From assembly GCF_028690125.1 (NCBI RefSeq), contig NZ_JAQVBV010000002.1, positions 62,001 through 126,000 of the forward strand: a stretch of 64,000 nt of DNA, in the 5' to 3' direction. Origin of the DNA: Bacteroides sp. (lineage in GTDB: Bacteria; Bacteroidota; Bacteroidia; Bacteroidales; Bacteroidaceae). Position 1 is the stretch's first letter; every line of letters starts with the position of its first letter. Under the pieces are notes generated by a model. It was given only the letters and a program-made list of their open reading frames with translations, did no database searches and had not been told where the DNA came from. A program made the position numbers and the translations under genes. This document shows, piece after piece, positions 28,873 through 40,972 of this stretch.

Positions 28873-30465
28873 ATGCAAGAAATACAATTTATAGAACCAG
28901 CAGCACTACACGACGAAATGCTGCGCTTGCGCAATGAGAAACAGATGGATTTCCTCGAAAGTCTCACTGGTATGGATTGGGGAACAGCAGACGAAAAAGA
29001 TACACCGGAAACTCTTCGTGGTCTTGGAGTAGTCTATCATCTCGAATCGACAACAACCGGAGAGCGGATTTCTATCAAAACTGCGACCCTAAACCGGGAA
29101 AAACCAGAAATTCCTTCAGTAAGCAATATATGGAAAATAGCCGATTTTTACGAACGTGAAATATTCGACTATTACGGAATTGTCTTCATTGGACATCCTG
29201 ATATGCGCCGTCTGTATTTGCGTAACGATTGGGTAGGTTACCCGATGCGCAAAGATAATGACCCGGAGAAAGATAATCCACTTCGTATGGACAATGAAGA
29301 AACTTATGATACGACGCAGGAAATAGAACTCAAGCCGGACGGAACCATCAAAAACAAGGAAATATTATTGTTTGGAGATGAAGAATACGTTGTCAATATC
29401 GGGCCTCAGCATCCTGCGACTCACGGAGTTATGCGTTTTCGCGTTTCTTTGGAGGGCGAGATTATTCGTAAAATCGATGCTAACTGTGGTTATATCCATC
29501 GTGGTATTGAAAAGATGAACGAAAGTCTTACCTATCCGCAAACATTGGCATTAACAGATCGTCTGGATTATTTGGGAGCTCATCAGAATCGTCATGCACT
29601 CTGTATGTGTATTGAGAAAGCGATGGGCATTGAAGTCAGTGACCGTGTGCAATACATCCGTACCATTATGGATGAATTGCAACGTATCGATTCTCACTTA
29701 TTATTCTACTCTTGTCTTGCTATGGACTTGGGAGCATTGACTGCTTTCTTCTACGGTTTTCGTGATCGTGAAAAGATTCTCGATATTTTCGAAGAAACCA
29801 CCGGAGGACGATTGATTCAGAACTATAACACCATCGGTGGTGTGCAAGCAGACCTTCACCCGAACTTTGTAAAACGAGTAAAAGAATTTATCCCTTATTT
29901 GAGGGGGATCATCCACGAATATCACGATATCTTCACGGGAAATATCATTGCACAAAGCCGTCTGAAAGGTGTCGGCATATTGAGTCGAGAGGATGCTATT
30001 TCATTTGGTTGTACCGGAGGTACAGGACGCGCTTCCGGATGGTCATGCGATGTACGTAAGCGAATACCATATGGAGTATATGATAAGGTCGATTTTAAAG
30101 AAATCATTTATACAGAAGGAGATTCATTCGCTCGTTACTTAGTACGTATGGACGAAATCATGGAAAGTCTGAACATTATTGAACAACTGATAGACAATAT
30201 CCCTGAAGGACCTTATCAAGAAAAGATGAAGCCTATTATCCGTGTTCCTGAAGGTAGCTATTATGCAGCTGTAGAAGGTAGTCGCGGAGAGTTCGGTGTA
30301 TTCTTGGAAAGCCATGGAGATAAGGTTCCTTACCGTCTGCATTATCGTTCCACGGGATTACCACTCGTTGCAGCTATTGACACGATATGCCGCGGAGCCA
30401 AGATTGCCGACCTCATTGCAATCGGTGGAACAATAGATTATGTAGTTCCGGATATTGATAGATGA
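28873..30465 (+). CDS. nuoCD: NADH-quinone oxidoreductase fused subunit C/D
   Basis: NuoC-like N-terminus ('[27 protein letters not shown]') continuous with NuoD ('[22 protein letters not shown]...[13 protein letters not shown]'). Confidence 0.97.
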   Translation: MQEIQFIEPAALHDEMLRLRNEKQMDFLESLTGMDWGTADEKDTPETLRGLGVVYHLESTTTGERISIKTATLNREKPEIPSVSNIWKIADFYEREIFDYYGIVFIGHPDMRRLYLRNDWVGYPMRKDNDPEKDNPLRMDNEETYDTTQEIELKPDGTIKNKEILLFGDEEYVVNIGPQHPATHGVMRFRVSLEGEIIRKIDANCGYIHRGIEKMNESLTYPQTLALTDRLDYLGAHQNRHALCMCIEKAMGIEVSDRVQYIRTIMDELQRIDSHLLFYSCLAMDLGALTAFFYGFRDREKILDIFEETTGGRLIQNYNTIGGVQADLHPNFVKRVKEFIPYLRGIIHEYHDIFTGNIIAQSRLKGVGILSREDAISFGCTGGTGRASGWSCDVRKRIPYGVYDKVDFKEIIYTEGDSFARYLVRMDEIMESLNIIEQLIDNIPEGPYQEKMKPIIRVPEGSYYAAVEGSRGEFGVFLESHGDKVPYRLHYRSTGLPLVAAIDTICRGAKIADLIAIGGTIDYVVPDIDR

Positions 30466-30494
30466 TAATAAACAAAATTCTTAATTTAAGAAAT

Positions 30495-31571
30495 ATGTTC
30501 GACTTTAGTATTGTAACAAACTGGATACACGAGCTACTCATCTCCGTCATGCCGGAGGGACTGGCTGTTTTTATAGAATGCGTAGTCATTGGCGTATGTA
30601 TCATTATGATGTATGCCATTCTTGCCATCTTATTGATTTACATGGAACGTAAAGTCTGTGGTTTCTTCCAATGCCGTCTCGGTCCGAACCGAGTTGGTAA
30701 ATGGGGATCAATCCAGGTACTCTGCGACGTTCTGAAAATGCTAACCAAGGAAATTTTCACCCCGAAAGATGCTGACCGCTTCCTTTATAACCTTGCTCCA
30801 TTCATGGTTATTATTGCCTCGTTCCTGACTTTTGCTTGTCTTCCTTTTAATAAAGGAGCAGAAATTCTAAACTTCAACGTAGGCGCATTTTTCCTATTGG
30901 CAGCCTCTAGTATTGGAGTTGTAGGTATTTTGCTTGCAGGTTGGGGTAGTAATAACAAGTTCTCACTTATCGGAGCCATGCGAAGTGGAGCCCAAATTAT
31001 CAGTTATGAACTTTCAGTAGGGATGAGTATCATGACAATGGTAGTATTAATGGGAACCATGCAATTCTCTGAGATTGTAGAAAACCAAGCCGATGGTTGG
31101 TTTATTTTTAAAGGGCATATTCCTGCCATCATCGCTTTCATCATCTACCTGATTGCAGGAAATGCAGAGTGCAACCGGGGTCCGTTCGACCTTCCCGAAG
31201 CAGAAAGTGAATTAACAGCCGGGTATCACACTGAATATTCGGGTATGCATTTCGGTTTCTTTTATTTGGCCGAATATTTGAATCTGTTTATCGTTGCCGG
31301 TGTTGCAGCCACTATCTTCCTCGGAGGTTGGATGCCTTTACACATTGCCGGTTTAGATGGATTCAACCAAGTAATGGATTATATCCCCGGTTTTATCTGG
31401 TTTTTCGGTAAAGCATTTTTTGTCGTATTCCTGTTAATGTGGATCAAATGGACATTTCCACGCTTGCGTATCGATCAGATTTTGAATCTGGAATGGAAAT
31501 ATCTGGTTCCCATTTCTATGGTAAACCTATTACTAATGGCATGCTGTGTGGCTTTCGGCTTTCATTTTTAA
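30495..31571 (+). CDS. nuoH: NADH-quinone oxidoreductase subunit H
   Basis: '[36 protein letters not shown]', '[23 protein letters not shown]'. Confidence 0.96.
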   Translation: MFDFSIVTNWIHELLISVMPEGLAVFIECVVIGVCIIMMYAILAILLIYMERKVCGFFQCRLGPNRVGKWGSIQVLCDVLKMLTKEIFTPKDADRFLYNLAPFMVIIASFLTFACLPFNKGAEILNFNVGAFFLLAASSIGVVGILLAGWGSNNKFSLIGAMRSGAQIISYELSVGMSIMTMVVLMGTMQFSEIVENQADGWFIFKGHIPAIIAFIIYLIAGNAECNRGPFDLPEAESELTAGYHTEYSGMHFGFFYLAEYLNLFIVAGVAATIFLGGWMPLHIAGLDGFNQVMDYIPGFIWFFGKAFFVVFLLMWIKWTFPRLRIDQILNLEWKYLVPISMVNLLLMACCVAFGFHF

Positions 31572-31624
31572 GTAATAAGACACACTTATTTGTCATTCGA
31601 AGTAATTAATGTAAAAAGAGAATT

Positions 31625-32113
31625 ATGGAATATAAAGATCAAAAATATACGTACCTAGGAGGTCTGATGCGTGGCATCAGCACCCTAGCGACGGGTATGA
31701 AAACCAGTATCAAAGTTTACTTCCGTAAGAAAGTAACCGAACAATACCCCGAAAACAGGAAAGAACGGACAATGTTCGACCGTTTCCGCGGAACGCTCAT
31801 CATGCCCCACAATGAAAACAACGAGCATCACTGTATTGCCTGCGGATTATGCCAAACAGCGTGTCCGAATGACACTATTCAGGTGGTAAGTGAAATGATT
31901 GAGACAGAAGATGGTAAAAAGAAGAAAATCTTAGCAAGATATGAATATGATCTGGGATCATGTATCTTCTGCCAACTGTGTGTGAACGCTTGTCCACACG
32001 ATGCAATCACGTTTGACCAGAACTTTGAGCATGCAGTATTCGACCGTACGAAGCTCGTTCTGCAACTTAACCATAAAGGTAGTAAAGTAATAGAAAAGAA
32101 AAAAGAAGTTTAA
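31625..32113 (+). CDS. nuoI: NADH-quinone oxidoreductase subunit I (2x[4Fe-4S])
   Basis: 'CIACGLCQTACP' and 'CIFCQLCVNACP' ferredoxin motifs. Confidence 0.96.
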   Translation: MEYKDQKYTYLGGLMRGISTLATGMKTSIKVYFRKKVTEQYPENRKERTMFDRFRGTLIMPHNENNEHHCIACGLCQTACPNDTIQVVSEMIETEDGKKKKILARYEYDLGSCIFCQLCVNACPHDAITFDQNFEHAVFDRTKLVLQLNHKGSKVIEKKKEV

Positions 32114-32115
32114 AT

Positions 32116-32628
32116 ATGGGATCAACACTTGAAACAGTAGTATTCTACTTTTTGGCAGTATTTATTATTGCAATGTCTATCATGACAGTGACCACCCAAC
32201 GTATCGTACGCTCGGCTACCTACCTGCTTTTCACACTTTTTGGTACAGCAGGTATCTATTTTCTGCTAGGCTATACATTTTTGGGATCTGTTCAGATTAT
32301 GGTTTATGCCGGTGGTATTGTCGTACTTTATGTATTCTCCATTTTATTGACCAGTGGAGAAGGTGACCGTGCCGAGAAAGTCAAACGAAGCCGATTTCTG
32401 GCAGGACTCTTTACAATGATTGCCGGTGCAGCCATTATTCTGTTTATCACTTTGAAGCACAACTTCCTACAAACCGGAAATCTGGCTCCTCAAGAGATAG
32501 ACATTCATGCCATTGGTTATGCTTTGCTAAGTAGCGACAAATATGGCTATATATTACCTTTCGAAGCTATCAGCGTCTTATTGTTGGCCTGTATTATCGG
32601 AGGTATCATGATTGCACGTAAGAGATAA
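32116..32628 (+). CDS. nuoJ: NADH-quinone oxidoreductase subunit J
   Basis: 'FTLFGTAGIYFLLGYTFLGSVQIMVYAGGIVVLYVFSILL'. Confidence 0.95.
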   Translation: MGSTLETVVFYFLAVFIIAMSIMTVTTQRIVRSATYLLFTLFGTAGIYFLLGYTFLGSVQIMVYAGGIVVLYVFSILLTSGEGDRAEKVKRSRFLAGLFTMIAGAAIILFITLKHNFLQTGNLAPQEIDIHAIGYALLSSDKYGYILPFEAISVLLLACIIGGIMIARKR

Positions 32629-32661
32629 AAAAGTATTAACTATCAAATAGTAAGTTTGAAT

Positions 32662-32970
32662 ATGATACACATGGAATATTATCTGGTAGTATCGACTATC
32701 ATGATGTTTGCAGGAATTTATGGATTCTTTACTCGCCGGAACACACTGGCTATCCTGATTTCTGTCGAGTTAATGCTGAACGCTACGGATATCAACTTCG
32801 CCGTGTTCAACCGCTTTCTATTTCCGGATGGAATGGAAGGGTACTTCTTTGCTTTATTCTCTATTGCAATCTCGGCTGCGGAAACTGCTATAGCAATTGC
32901 AATCATGATTAATATTTACCGGAACCTCAGAAGCATCCAAGTCCGCAACCTGGATGACTTGAAATGGTAA
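32662..32970 (+). CDS. nuoK: NADH-quinone oxidoreductase subunit K
   Basis: 'RRNTLAILISVELMLNATDINFAVFNRF', 'ISAAETAIAIAIMINIYR'; ORF track start 32656 is TTG. Confidence 0.95.
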   Translation: MIHMEYYLVVSTIMMFAGIYGFFTRRNTLAILISVELMLNATDINFAVFNRFLFPDGMEGYFFALFSIAISAAETAIAIAIMINIYRNLRSIQVRNLDDLKW

Positions 32971-33019
32971 GGATAGACTCAATTAATAATAATAAAATAA
33001 AGTAATTAAAATAATTTGT

Positions 33020-34909
33020 ATGGAACTAACAATTCTAATACTCCTTCTTCCTTTTCTCTCCTTCTTATTATTAGGAATCGGAGGTAAATGGATGTCTCAC
33101 CGGACAGCGGGCATCATCGGTACGCTGGTATTGGGAGCCGTAACAGTACTATCGTACGTCACAGCTTTTCAATATTTCTCCGCACCACGCTTGGAAGACG
33201 GAACGTTTGCCACTTTAATGCCTTACAATTTCACGTGGCTTCCTTTCACTGAGACTTTACACTTTGATCTGGGCATTTTGCTCGATCCTATATCTGTGAT
33301 GATGCTGATCGTCATCTCAACCGTATCGCTGATGGTACATATCTACTCATTCGGCTATATGAAAGGAGAAACAGGATTCCAACGTTATTACGCTTTCCTG
33401 TCATTGTTTACTATGTCAATGTTGGGACTGGTAGTCGCAACAAATATTTTCCAGATGTATCTGTTCTGGGAATTAGTAGGTGTCAGTTCTTACTTACTTA
33501 TAGGCTTCTATTACACCAAGCCAGCAGCTATCGCAGCATCCAAAAAAGCATTTATCGTAACACGATTTGCCGATTTGGGTTTCCTTATCGGTATTCTGAT
33601 ATACGGTTATTACGGTGGTACGTTCGGATTTACTCCTGACACGGTATCAATAATTAGCGGTGGTGCTTCGATGTTGCCTTTAGCACTAGGATTGATGTTT
33701 ATCGGAGGCGCCGGAAAAAGTGCCATGTTCCCATTACACATCTGGTTACCGGATGCAATGGAAGGCCCGACCCCAGTGAGCGCATTGATCCATGCAGCAA
33801 CAATGGTTGTGGCCGGTGTTTATTTGGTAGCGCGAATGTTTCCATTATTCATTGCTTATGCACCTGATACATTACATATGATTGCCTGGGTAGGAGCTTT
33901 CACTGCTTTCTATGCGGCAAGTGTGGCTTGTGTACAATCAGATATCAAACGCGTACTCGCCTTTTCTACGATCTCGCAGATTGGCTTTATGATGGTAGCA
34001 TTAGGTGTTTGTACTTCAATGGACCCCCATCATGGAGGATTAGGATACATGGCTTCTATGTTCCACCTATTTACACACGCTATGTTCAAAGCACTGCTAT
34101 TCTTAGGTGCGGGCAGCATTATTCATGCTGTACATTCTAATGAGATGTCTGCCATGGGGGGACTTCGTAAATATATGCCAATCACTCACTGGACTTTCCT
34201 GATCGCTTGTTTGGCTATTGCAGGTATTCCCCCTTTCTCCGGTTTCTTCTCCAAAGATGAGATTCTGGCAGCCTGTTTCCAATACAGCCCTGCTATGGGG
34301 TGGGTGATGACGGTTATTGCAGCAATGACAGCTTTCTATATGTTCCGTTTGTATTATGGCATTTTTTGGGGAAAAGAAAACAAAGAGCTTCATGCTCACC
34401 ACGTTCCTCATGAAAGTCCGTTAGCCATGACCTTCCCGCTTATGTTCCTGGCGGTTGTGACTTGTGGAGCCGGATTTATTCCTTTCGGACATTTCATCAG
34501 TTCAAATGGGAAATCGTACTCAATACACCTTGATCCCTCTGTTGCCATTACCAGTGTAGTAATTGCAATCATTTCCATCGCTATTGCAACCTGGATGTAT
34601 AAGAATGCAAAGCAACCAGTTGCAGATGCATTGGGAAATCGTTTCAAGACATTGCACAAAGCTGCCTATAACCGTTTCTACATCGATGATATATACCAGT
34701 TTATCACCCATAAGATCATTTTCCGCTGCATCTCTACCCCTATCGCATGGTGGGATCGTCATGTAGTAGATGGATTTTTCGATTTTCTGGAATGGGCAAC
34801 TCATACAACAAGCGACGAAATACGCGGTTTACAGAGTGGTCAAGTACAGCAATATGCCTATGTGTTCTTTTGCGGAGCGCTGGTGTTAATCCTGTTACTG
34901 GTTCTCTAA
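33020..34909 (+). CDS. nuoL: NADH-quinone oxidoreductase subunit L
   Basis: Proton-antiporter family, 'FWELVGVSSYLLIGFYY', 'WLPDAMEGPTPVSALIHAATMVVAGVYLV'. Confidence 0.97.
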   Translation: MELTILILLLPFLSFLLLGIGGKWMSHRTAGIIGTLVLGAVTVLSYVTAFQYFSAPRLEDGTFATLMPYNFTWLPFTETLHFDLGILLDPISVMMLIVISTVSLMVHIYSFGYMKGETGFQRYYAFLSLFTMSMLGLVVATNIFQMYLFWELVGVSSYLLIGFYYTKPAAIAASKKAFIVTRFADLGFLIGILIYGYYGGTFGFTPDTVSIISGGASMLPLALGLMFIGGAGKSAMFPLHIWLPDAMEGPTPVSALIHAATMVVAGVYLVARMFPLFIAYAPDTLHMIAWVGAFTAFYAASVACVQSDIKRVLAFSTISQIGFMMVALGVCTSMDPHHGGLGYMASMFHLFTHAMFKALLFLGAGSIIHAVHSNEMSAMGGLRKYMPITHWTFLIACLAIAGIPPFSGFFSKDEILAACFQYSPAMGWVMTVIAAMTAFYMFRLYYGIFWGKENKELHAHHVPHESPLAMTFPLMFLAVVTCGAGFIPFGHFISSNGKSYSIHLDPSVAITSVVIAIISIAIATWMYKNAKQPVADALGNRFKTLHKAAYNRFYIDDIYQFITHKIIFRCISTPIAWWDRHVVDGFFDFLEWATHTTSDEIRGLQSGQVQQYAYVFFCGALVLILLLVL

Positions 34910-34945
34910 TTTATAATTAATAATCTATAATTCATAATTATACAA

Positions 34946-36430
34946 ATGAATTTCTTATCAATCTTCGTACTTATTCCTCTATTGATGTTGGCCGGACTAT
35001 GGGCTGCAAGAGGGATTAAAGCGATTCGGGGAGTTATGGTCATCGGAGCATCGGCACTTCTGATAGCTTCAGTTGTACTCACCTTCCTGTATCTGGGAGA
35101 ACGTAATGCCGGAAACACAGAAGAGATGTTATTCCGTGCCGACACAGTCTGGTATGCCCCCCTACACATTGCTTATTCGGTAGGTGTCGATGGTATCTCA
35201 GTAGCTATGTTATTATTATCTGCTGTTATTGTATTTACCGGTACATTTGCTTCCTGGCGTTTACAACCTTTGACAAAAGAATATTTCCTTTGGTTCACTC
35301 TCTTGTCGATGGGAGTTTTCGGATTTTTCATATCCATTGACTTATTCACCATGTTCATGTTCTACGAGATTGCACTTATCCCTATGTATCTTTTAATTGG
35401 GGTATGGGGTTCCGGTCGCAAAGAGTATGCAGCCATGAAACTGACTTTGATGCTAATGGGAGGTTCAGCCTTCTTGTTGATCGGTATTCTCGGTATCTAT
35501 TTCGGTTCGGGAGCAACTAGTATGAATATACTGGATATTGCGCAACTGCATAACATACCATTTGCTCAACAATGTATCTGGTTCCCTCTGACCTTCCTCG
35601 GTTTCGGAGTATTAGGAGCACTTTTTCCGTTCCATACATGGAGCCCCGACGGTCATGCATCTGCACCGACAGCAGTATCTATGTTACATGCCGGAGTTTT
35701 GATGAAATTAGGAGGTTACGGATGTTTTCGCATCGCCATATATCTAATGCCGGAAGCCGCCAATGAGCTTTCCTGGATCTTCCTGATATTAACCGGTATT
35801 TCTGTTGTATATGGCGCTTTCTCTGCTTGTGTACAAACTGACCTGAAATACATCAACGCTTATTCATCGGTATCGCACTGCGGTCTGGTACTTTTTGCAA
35901 TTTTAATGCTGAACCAGACAGCAGCAACCGGAGCTGTTCTTCAAATGCTTTCTCACGGTTTGATGACAGCATTGTTCTTCGCCCTCATCGGTATGATTTA
36001 CGGACGTACCCACACACGTGACGTCCGGGAACTTTCGGGACTGATGAAAGTCATGCCATTCCTTAGTGTATGTTACGTGATCGCAGGTCTTGCCAATTTA
36101 GGTTTACCGGGATTAAGCGGATTTATTGCAGAAATGACCATCTTCGTCGGCTCCTTCCAGAATCCGGATGCATTCCATCGCACTTTGACTATTATCGCTT
36201 GTTCGTCCATAGTCATCACAGCAGTTTATATCCTCCGCCTGGTTGGTAAGATTTTATATGGTACCTGTACAAACAAACACCATCTTGAACTGACAGATGC
36301 AACTTGGGACGAACGTGTTGCTGTTATCTGCTTGATTGTTTGTGTAGCCGGACTAGGTATGGCTCCTTTCTGGGTCAGCCATATGATTGGTGAAAGTGTA
36401 TTACCTGTTGTTTCTCAACTAGTCCCTTAA
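34946..36430 (+). CDS. nuoM: NADH-quinone oxidoreductase subunit M
   Basis: 'FYEIALIPMYLLIGVWGS', 'PFHTWSPDGHASAPTAVSMLHAGVLMKLGGYG'. Confidence 0.97.
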   Translation: MNFLSIFVLIPLLMLAGLWAARGIKAIRGVMVIGASALLIASVVLTFLYLGERNAGNTEEMLFRADTVWYAPLHIAYSVGVDGISVAMLLLSAVIVFTGTFASWRLQPLTKEYFLWFTLLSMGVFGFFISIDLFTMFMFYEIALIPMYLLIGVWGSGRKEYAAMKLTLMLMGGSAFLLIGILGIYFGSGATSMNILDIAQLHNIPFAQQCIWFPLTFLGFGVLGALFPFHTWSPDGHASAPTAVSMLHAGVLMKLGGYGCFRIAIYLMPEAANELSWIFLILTGISVVYGAFSACVQTDLKYINAYSSVSHCGLVLFAILMLNQTAATGAVLQMLSHGLMTALFFALIGMIYGRTHTRDVRELSGLMKVMPFLSVCYVIAGLANLGLPGLSGFIAEMTIFVGSFQNPDAFHRTLTIIACSSIVITAVYILRLVGKILYGTCTNKHHLELTDATWDERVAVICLIVCVAGLGMAPFWVSHMIGESVLPVVSQLVP

Positions 36431-36461
36431 TTCATAATTCTTAATTAATAAATCAGACAAA

Positions 36462-37901
36462 ATGGATTATTCACAATTTTTACATATGCGAGAAGAGTTG
36501 TCACTCATAGCCGTACTGCTGATTTTATTTCTGGCTGACCTCTTCATGAGTCCGGACGCACACAAAAGAGACGGCAAAGCACAGCTAAACACAATGCTTC
36601 CTGTTATATTGATGACTATTCATACAGTTATCAACTTTTTCCCAGGCACTGCTGCCGACATTTTTGGTGGTATGTACCATTATGTACCGATGCACACAGT
36701 CATCAAATCAATTCTGAATGTCGGTACATTGATTGTATTCCTGATGGCACATGAGTGGATGAAACGCGACGATACTTCTTTCAAACAAGGTGAATTCTAT
36801 GTACTTATACTTTCCACCTTGTTTGGTATGTACCTCATGATCTCTGCCGGACACTTCCTGATGTTCTTTATCGGATTAGAGACAGCTTCTATCCCCATGG
36901 CTGCATTGATCGCTTTCGACAAATATCGCCATAACTCAGCAGAAGCCGGTGCTAAGTACATTCTTACAGCTCTTTTCTCTAGTGCTCTGTTATTATTTGG
37001 GTTATCCATGATCTACGGTTCTGCAGGAACTCTCTATTTCGATGATTTGCCTGCTCATATCAACGGAAATCCACTGCAAATAATGGCTTTTGTTTTCTTC
37101 TTCACAGGTATGGCATTTAAGCTATCATTAGTTCCATTCCACCTTTGGACAGCCGATGTATATGAAGGAGCACCAAGTACTGTTACTGCTTACCTGAGTG
37201 TCGTTTCAAAAGGTTCAGCTGCATTTGTGTTATTGACTATCCTGATTAAAGTATTCGCACCAATGATCAATGATTGGCAAGAAGTGTTATACTGGGTAAC
37301 TATTGCAACAATAACTATTGCCAATATCTTTGCTATCCGGCAGCAAAACCTGAAACGATTGATGGCTTTCTCCAGTATCTCACAAGCTGGATATATCATG
37401 TTAGGCATAATTGGGGGTACAGCACAAGGAATGACTGCTTTGGTTTACTATGTATTAGTTTATGTTGCTGCCAACCTCGGTGTGTTTGCGGTAATTACAA
37501 TTGTAGCATTACGTAGCCAAAAGTTTACATTAGAAGACTATCAAGGATTATATAAAACAAATCCAAAGATTGCTTTCCTGATGACCATGTCTCTGTTTTC
37601 TCTGGCAGGAATTCCTCCATTTGCAGGCTTCTTCTCGAAGTTCTTCATATTTATGGCGGCCTTCGATGCAGGTTTCCATCTGCTGGTATTCATTGCATTA
37701 GTTAATACAGTTATATCTTTATATTATTACTTATTAATCGTGAAGGCAATGTACATTTCTCCTTCCGAGAATCCTATTCCAACTTTCCGTAGTGACCGTT
37801 GCACCAAATTGGGATTGGCACTTTGCACTTTAGGTATCATCGGTTTAGGTATTGCAAGTATTGTATACCAGTCTATTGATAAATTATCTTTTGGAATATA
37901 A
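36462..37901 (+). CDS. nuoN: NADH-quinone oxidoreductase subunit N
   Basis: '[35 protein letters not shown]', last gene of the nuo operon. Confidence 0.97.
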   Translation: MDYSQFLHMREELSLIAVLLILFLADLFMSPDAHKRDGKAQLNTMLPVILMTIHTVINFFPGTAADIFGGMYHYVPMHTVIKSILNVGTLIVFLMAHEWMKRDDTSFKQGEFYVLILSTLFGMYLMISAGHFLMFFIGLETASIPMAALIAFDKYRHNSAEAGAKYILTALFSSALLLFGLSMIYGSAGTLYFDDLPAHINGNPLQIMAFVFFFTGMAFKLSLVPFHLWTADVYEGAPSTVTAYLSVVSKGSAAFVLLTILIKVFAPMINDWQEVLYWVTIATITIANIFAIRQQNLKRLMAFSSISQAGYIMLGIIGGTAQGMTALVYYVLVYVAANLGVFAVITIVALRSQKFTLEDYQGLYKTNPKIAFLMTMSLFSLAGIPPFAGFFSKFFIFMAAFDAGFHLLVFIALVNTVISLYYYLLIVKAMYISPSENPIPTFRSDRCTKLGLALCTLGIIGLGIASIVYQSIDKLSFGI

Positions 37902-37915
37902 TAACAAATAATCAT

Positions 37916-37970
37916 CTTATTAAAAGGAAGGGGCTTGGTCAATAAAACCAAGCCCCTTCCTTTTAATAAG
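37916..37970. terminator. Strong bidirectional terminator between nuoN and the convergent histidine kinase gene
   Basis: Perfect 24-bp inverted repeat CTTATTAAAAGGAAGGGGCTTGGT-caataaa-ACCAAGCCCCTTCCTTTTAATAAG. Confidence 0.9.
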
Positions 37971-37982
37971 ATATATATAACT

Positions 37983-40793
37983 TTATACCATTTCTAAATC
38001 TGCTATATAAGGATGAGTAAACCAGAAACGAGATCCTTTACCTAATTCAGAATCTACCCCAATTTGCCCGCCTAATTGCTCTACAATACTTTGGCAGATA
38101 GAAAGTCCCAGTCCTGTACCATGTACAAAAGAATCAAGTTTTACAAAACGTTCGAAGACAGCCTTCTGATGTTCTTTATCTATACCTACTCCTGTATCTT
38201 GGACATAAAATTCAAGTTCTTCTCCCTTCAACTCATAACCGACACAAATGCTTCCCTTCGAAGTAAATTTGATCGCATTATTTACAAAATTAGATATAAC
38301 CTGATGTAAACGATTCCGGTCACTAGTGATATGATAATGGGGAAGTTCTGAATCAAAAATCAGTTTCACATCCCCTTTCACTTTCATTTGCATAGAAAGC
38401 ACAATATCTTCGCACATCATATTTACATCCACATCACCATTGGTAAATTCAAAAGTACCAGCTTCAATCTTCGATAAGTCAAGTATATCAGAGATCAACT
38501 GTAGAAGCAAATCATTATTTTCACGTACTATTTTTATATATTCCTTTCTTTCTTCCAAATTCTCTGAATCAACCAACAAATCAGAAAAACCTACAATAGC
38601 ATTCAACGGAGTACGAATTTCATGACTCATATTAGCTAGAAAAGCACTTTTGAGGCGATCCATCATTTCTGCTTTATCACGTGCTTGAATAAGCTCCTTT
38701 TCCGTCTCCTTCAATTCTGTAATATCATAATTGATGCCTATAATCTCAATTTCATTTTCTTCGGGCTTATAAGTAGTAACCACAACATTCATCCTCACCC
38801 AATTCCATTGATCCTTCGTTCCGGGACGACGAACCCGCATTTCTTCTTTAAAGTCCTTTGCATTTCCTTTTTTAACTTCCTCATAAAAGTTAAGAATAAG
38901 TTTACGATCTTCAGGATGCATCTTGCTGTAAATACCTACAACATCACTTAAAGATATTTCCTCTTCCTCACCCATATTCTTATACCACTGCTTGATAGCA
39001 TATCCTTTCCGATTGATAAGGTTCAATTTGGCATACCCGACTTTAGCATAGTCAGAAATCATCAAAAAGAAATTCTCAAAATCACGGATACGTTTCATAG
39101 CATCCATACGTTCGGTATTATCAATACTAATCAAGATATATCCATTAAAATTCCCATCACTATCGTATAGTTTACTAACTTTAGTATATAAATCGATAAT
39201 ATTACAACGATTTGTCTGATAATATCCACCAACCTGACCGAACGAATAATTCAAACGAAACTCTACCAGATCTTCATTTCGTACTCGTTCGCGGATATCC
39301 TGAGGAACATTAGGGTTATCAAAGAAGTTTACGCCCAATGCATCCATCTTGTCATTCAGCCCAAATATCTCGACATCCTTGTTGTTCATATCAATCAAGA
39401 CTCCATCTTTATCATAAATTTCTACGCCAGCCGGAATATTGACAAAGATATTTTTGAAAAGTTTTTCACTACGGTCTAATGCCCGGTTGGTTTTCACAGT
39501 TTCCGTAGAATCAAGAAATAGTCCTACTATCTCATCTTTTTCAGGAGAATAAACAATCCAGTGTGTATAAATTCCTGTTTTCGGTAAATATTCATCAAAC
39601 TCTTTATGTATGTTCGATTCCTGAATATTCAATAAATCATCCAATTTCTTACTATAATCAGTATATATTTCCGAAGCCCGTAATCCCACAAACTTATCAC
39701 AGGGAACTCCAAAAATCTTCGAACAGATTTCATTTGCATCTGTTATCTGGTAATCACAAGGGATATCATCCTCGTTGCGAATAATAGACAACCTCAAATA
39801 TCCCATCGGCATATAAGAAAACAGATTACGTAAGAAAGATTGTTCACGGGTAATATTATCTTTTGCTTTTCGCAATTCCATGCAGATACTTACGATATTA
39901 GCTAAAGAGGCGAACCATTGATAATCTTCATTACTCCACTCCCTATAAGAATTGACAAGATCTATACCCATATATCCCCAAATATGATCACTTGCCATTA
40001 ATGGAGTGGCCATTAATGAACAGATACCTTGTTTAGAGAGAATATTATACTCATCTACTGCCTCTTCAGGCAATTGCCGCAAAGAATTCAGAATAATCGG
40101 CTTAGATGATAGTATTTGTTCAGTCCACCATTTAGTTTGATTACTGGGAATAGAGTTTAGATACTCTTTTTCTGTTGATATACCTTCAGAAACGACTTCG
40201 TATGTGCAGCTATGATGATTATTCGTTTCATTATATTCAAAAATATAGACACGCCCACCACCATAAAGTTCTAATATATCTCTCAGAATCTCCATAATAC
40301 AAGATTCCACTTCTTCATCCTGAAGAAAACTAAATAAAGATCGTGAAATAGAATTCTGCTGACGCACCAAATTATTAACACGTCGTAAGGTCTCTTTTTC
40401 ATCTGCCTTCTCCGGTGCTTCTACCCTCTGAATTACTCCAAAAGATTTATCACCTCCATTCGTACCGGTTCCTTTCTCACGCTCAGCGAGACGTGTATGT
40501 AACCAAATTTCACCGTATTTGGAAGAAATAGGGAACGTCTGTTCATAGAAATTTTTATGAATAGATATATTCTCTTGAAACTCACGAATAACTTGTTCAC
40601 GGTAATCCTCACGTATCAGTTTTTGGAAATCAATAAAAGATATAGTATCTCCTTCTAAACCTAAAAGATCACATAAAAATTCAGAACATAAATAGTGTCC
40701 TGCCACAAAATCTGCTTCCCACCATCCAATCTGGGCTAAGGAAGACATTTTACGATATCGTTTGTTGTCTGTTTGCATAAAAATATCCTTCAT
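37983..40793 (-). CDS. Multi-PAS/GAF sensor histidine kinase (no receiver domain)
   Basis: HisKA '[23 protein letters not shown]', HATPase '[23 protein letters not shown]', '[11 protein letters not shown]', 'GTGLGLSI'; upstream PAS/GAF modules. Confidence 0.95.
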   Translation of the reverse strand: MKDIFMQTDNKRYRKMSSLAQIGWWEADFVAGHYLCSEFLCDLLGLEGDTISFIDFQKLIREDYREQVIREFQENISIHKNFYEQTFPISSKYGEIWLHTRLAEREKGTGTNGGDKSFGVIQRVEAPEKADEKETLRRVNNLVRQQNSISRSLFSFLQDEEVESCIMEILRDILELYGGGRVYIFEYNETNNHHSCTYEVVSEGISTEKEYLNSIPSNQTKWWTEQILSSKPIILNSLRQLPEEAVDEYNILSKQGICSLMATPLMASDHIWGYMGIDLVNSYREWSNEDYQWFASLANIVSICMELRKAKDNITREQSFLRNLFSYMPMGYLRLSIIRNEDDIPCDYQITDANEICSKIFGVPCDKFVGLRASEIYTDYSKKLDDLLNIQESNIHKEFDEYLPKTGIYTHWIVYSPEKDEIVGLFLDSTETVKTNRALDRSEKLFKNIFVNIPAGVEIYDKDGVLIDMNNKDVEIFGLNDKMDALGVNFFDNPNVPQDIRERVRNEDLVEFRLNYSFGQVGGYYQTNRCNIIDLYTKVSKLYDSDGNFNGYILISIDNTERMDAMKRIRDFENFFLMISDYAKVGYAKLNLINRKGYAIKQWYKNMGEEEEISLSDVVGIYSKMHPEDRKLILNFYEEVKKGNAKDFKEEMRVRRPGTKDQWNWVRMNVVVTTYKPEENEIEIIGINYDITELKETEKELIQARDKAEMMDRLKSAFLANMSHEIRTPLNAIVGFSDLLVDSENLEERKEYIKIVRENNDLLLQLISDILDLSKIEAGTFEFTNGDVDVNMMCEDIVLSMQMKVKGDVKLIFDSELPHYHITSDRNRLHQVISNFVNNAIKFTSKGSICVGYELKGEELEFYVQDTGVGIDKEHQKAVFERFVKLDSFVHGTGLGLSICQSIVEQLGGQIGVDSELGKGSRFWFTHPYIADLEMV

Positions 40794-40882
40794 TAAATTA
40801 ACCAGGAAGTCAGCAAATATACATATAATATCTCAAAATATATACTATTCTTAGGGAAAACAAAACCTTCATTTTTTTACTG

Positions 40883-40924
40883 TAAAAAAAATGGTAGAAA
40901 TCACATAAATGACTTCTACCATTT
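40883..40924 (-). terminator. Terminator of the TonB receptor/beta-helix lipoprotein operon
   Basis: Minus strand AAATGGTAGAAGTCA-tttatg-TGATTTCTACCATTT followed by T-run. Confidence 0.8.
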
Positions 40925-40972
40925 CATTCAAAACTATTTTAATAGTTTAATATACTACTGGTCTTTTTAGAG

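Noticed and set aside
37983-40793. Hybrid two-component system (HTCS) for a PUL
   Set aside because: No receiver or AraC HTH at the C-terminus and no Y_Y_Y/beta-propeller sensor; it is a PAS/GAF kinase
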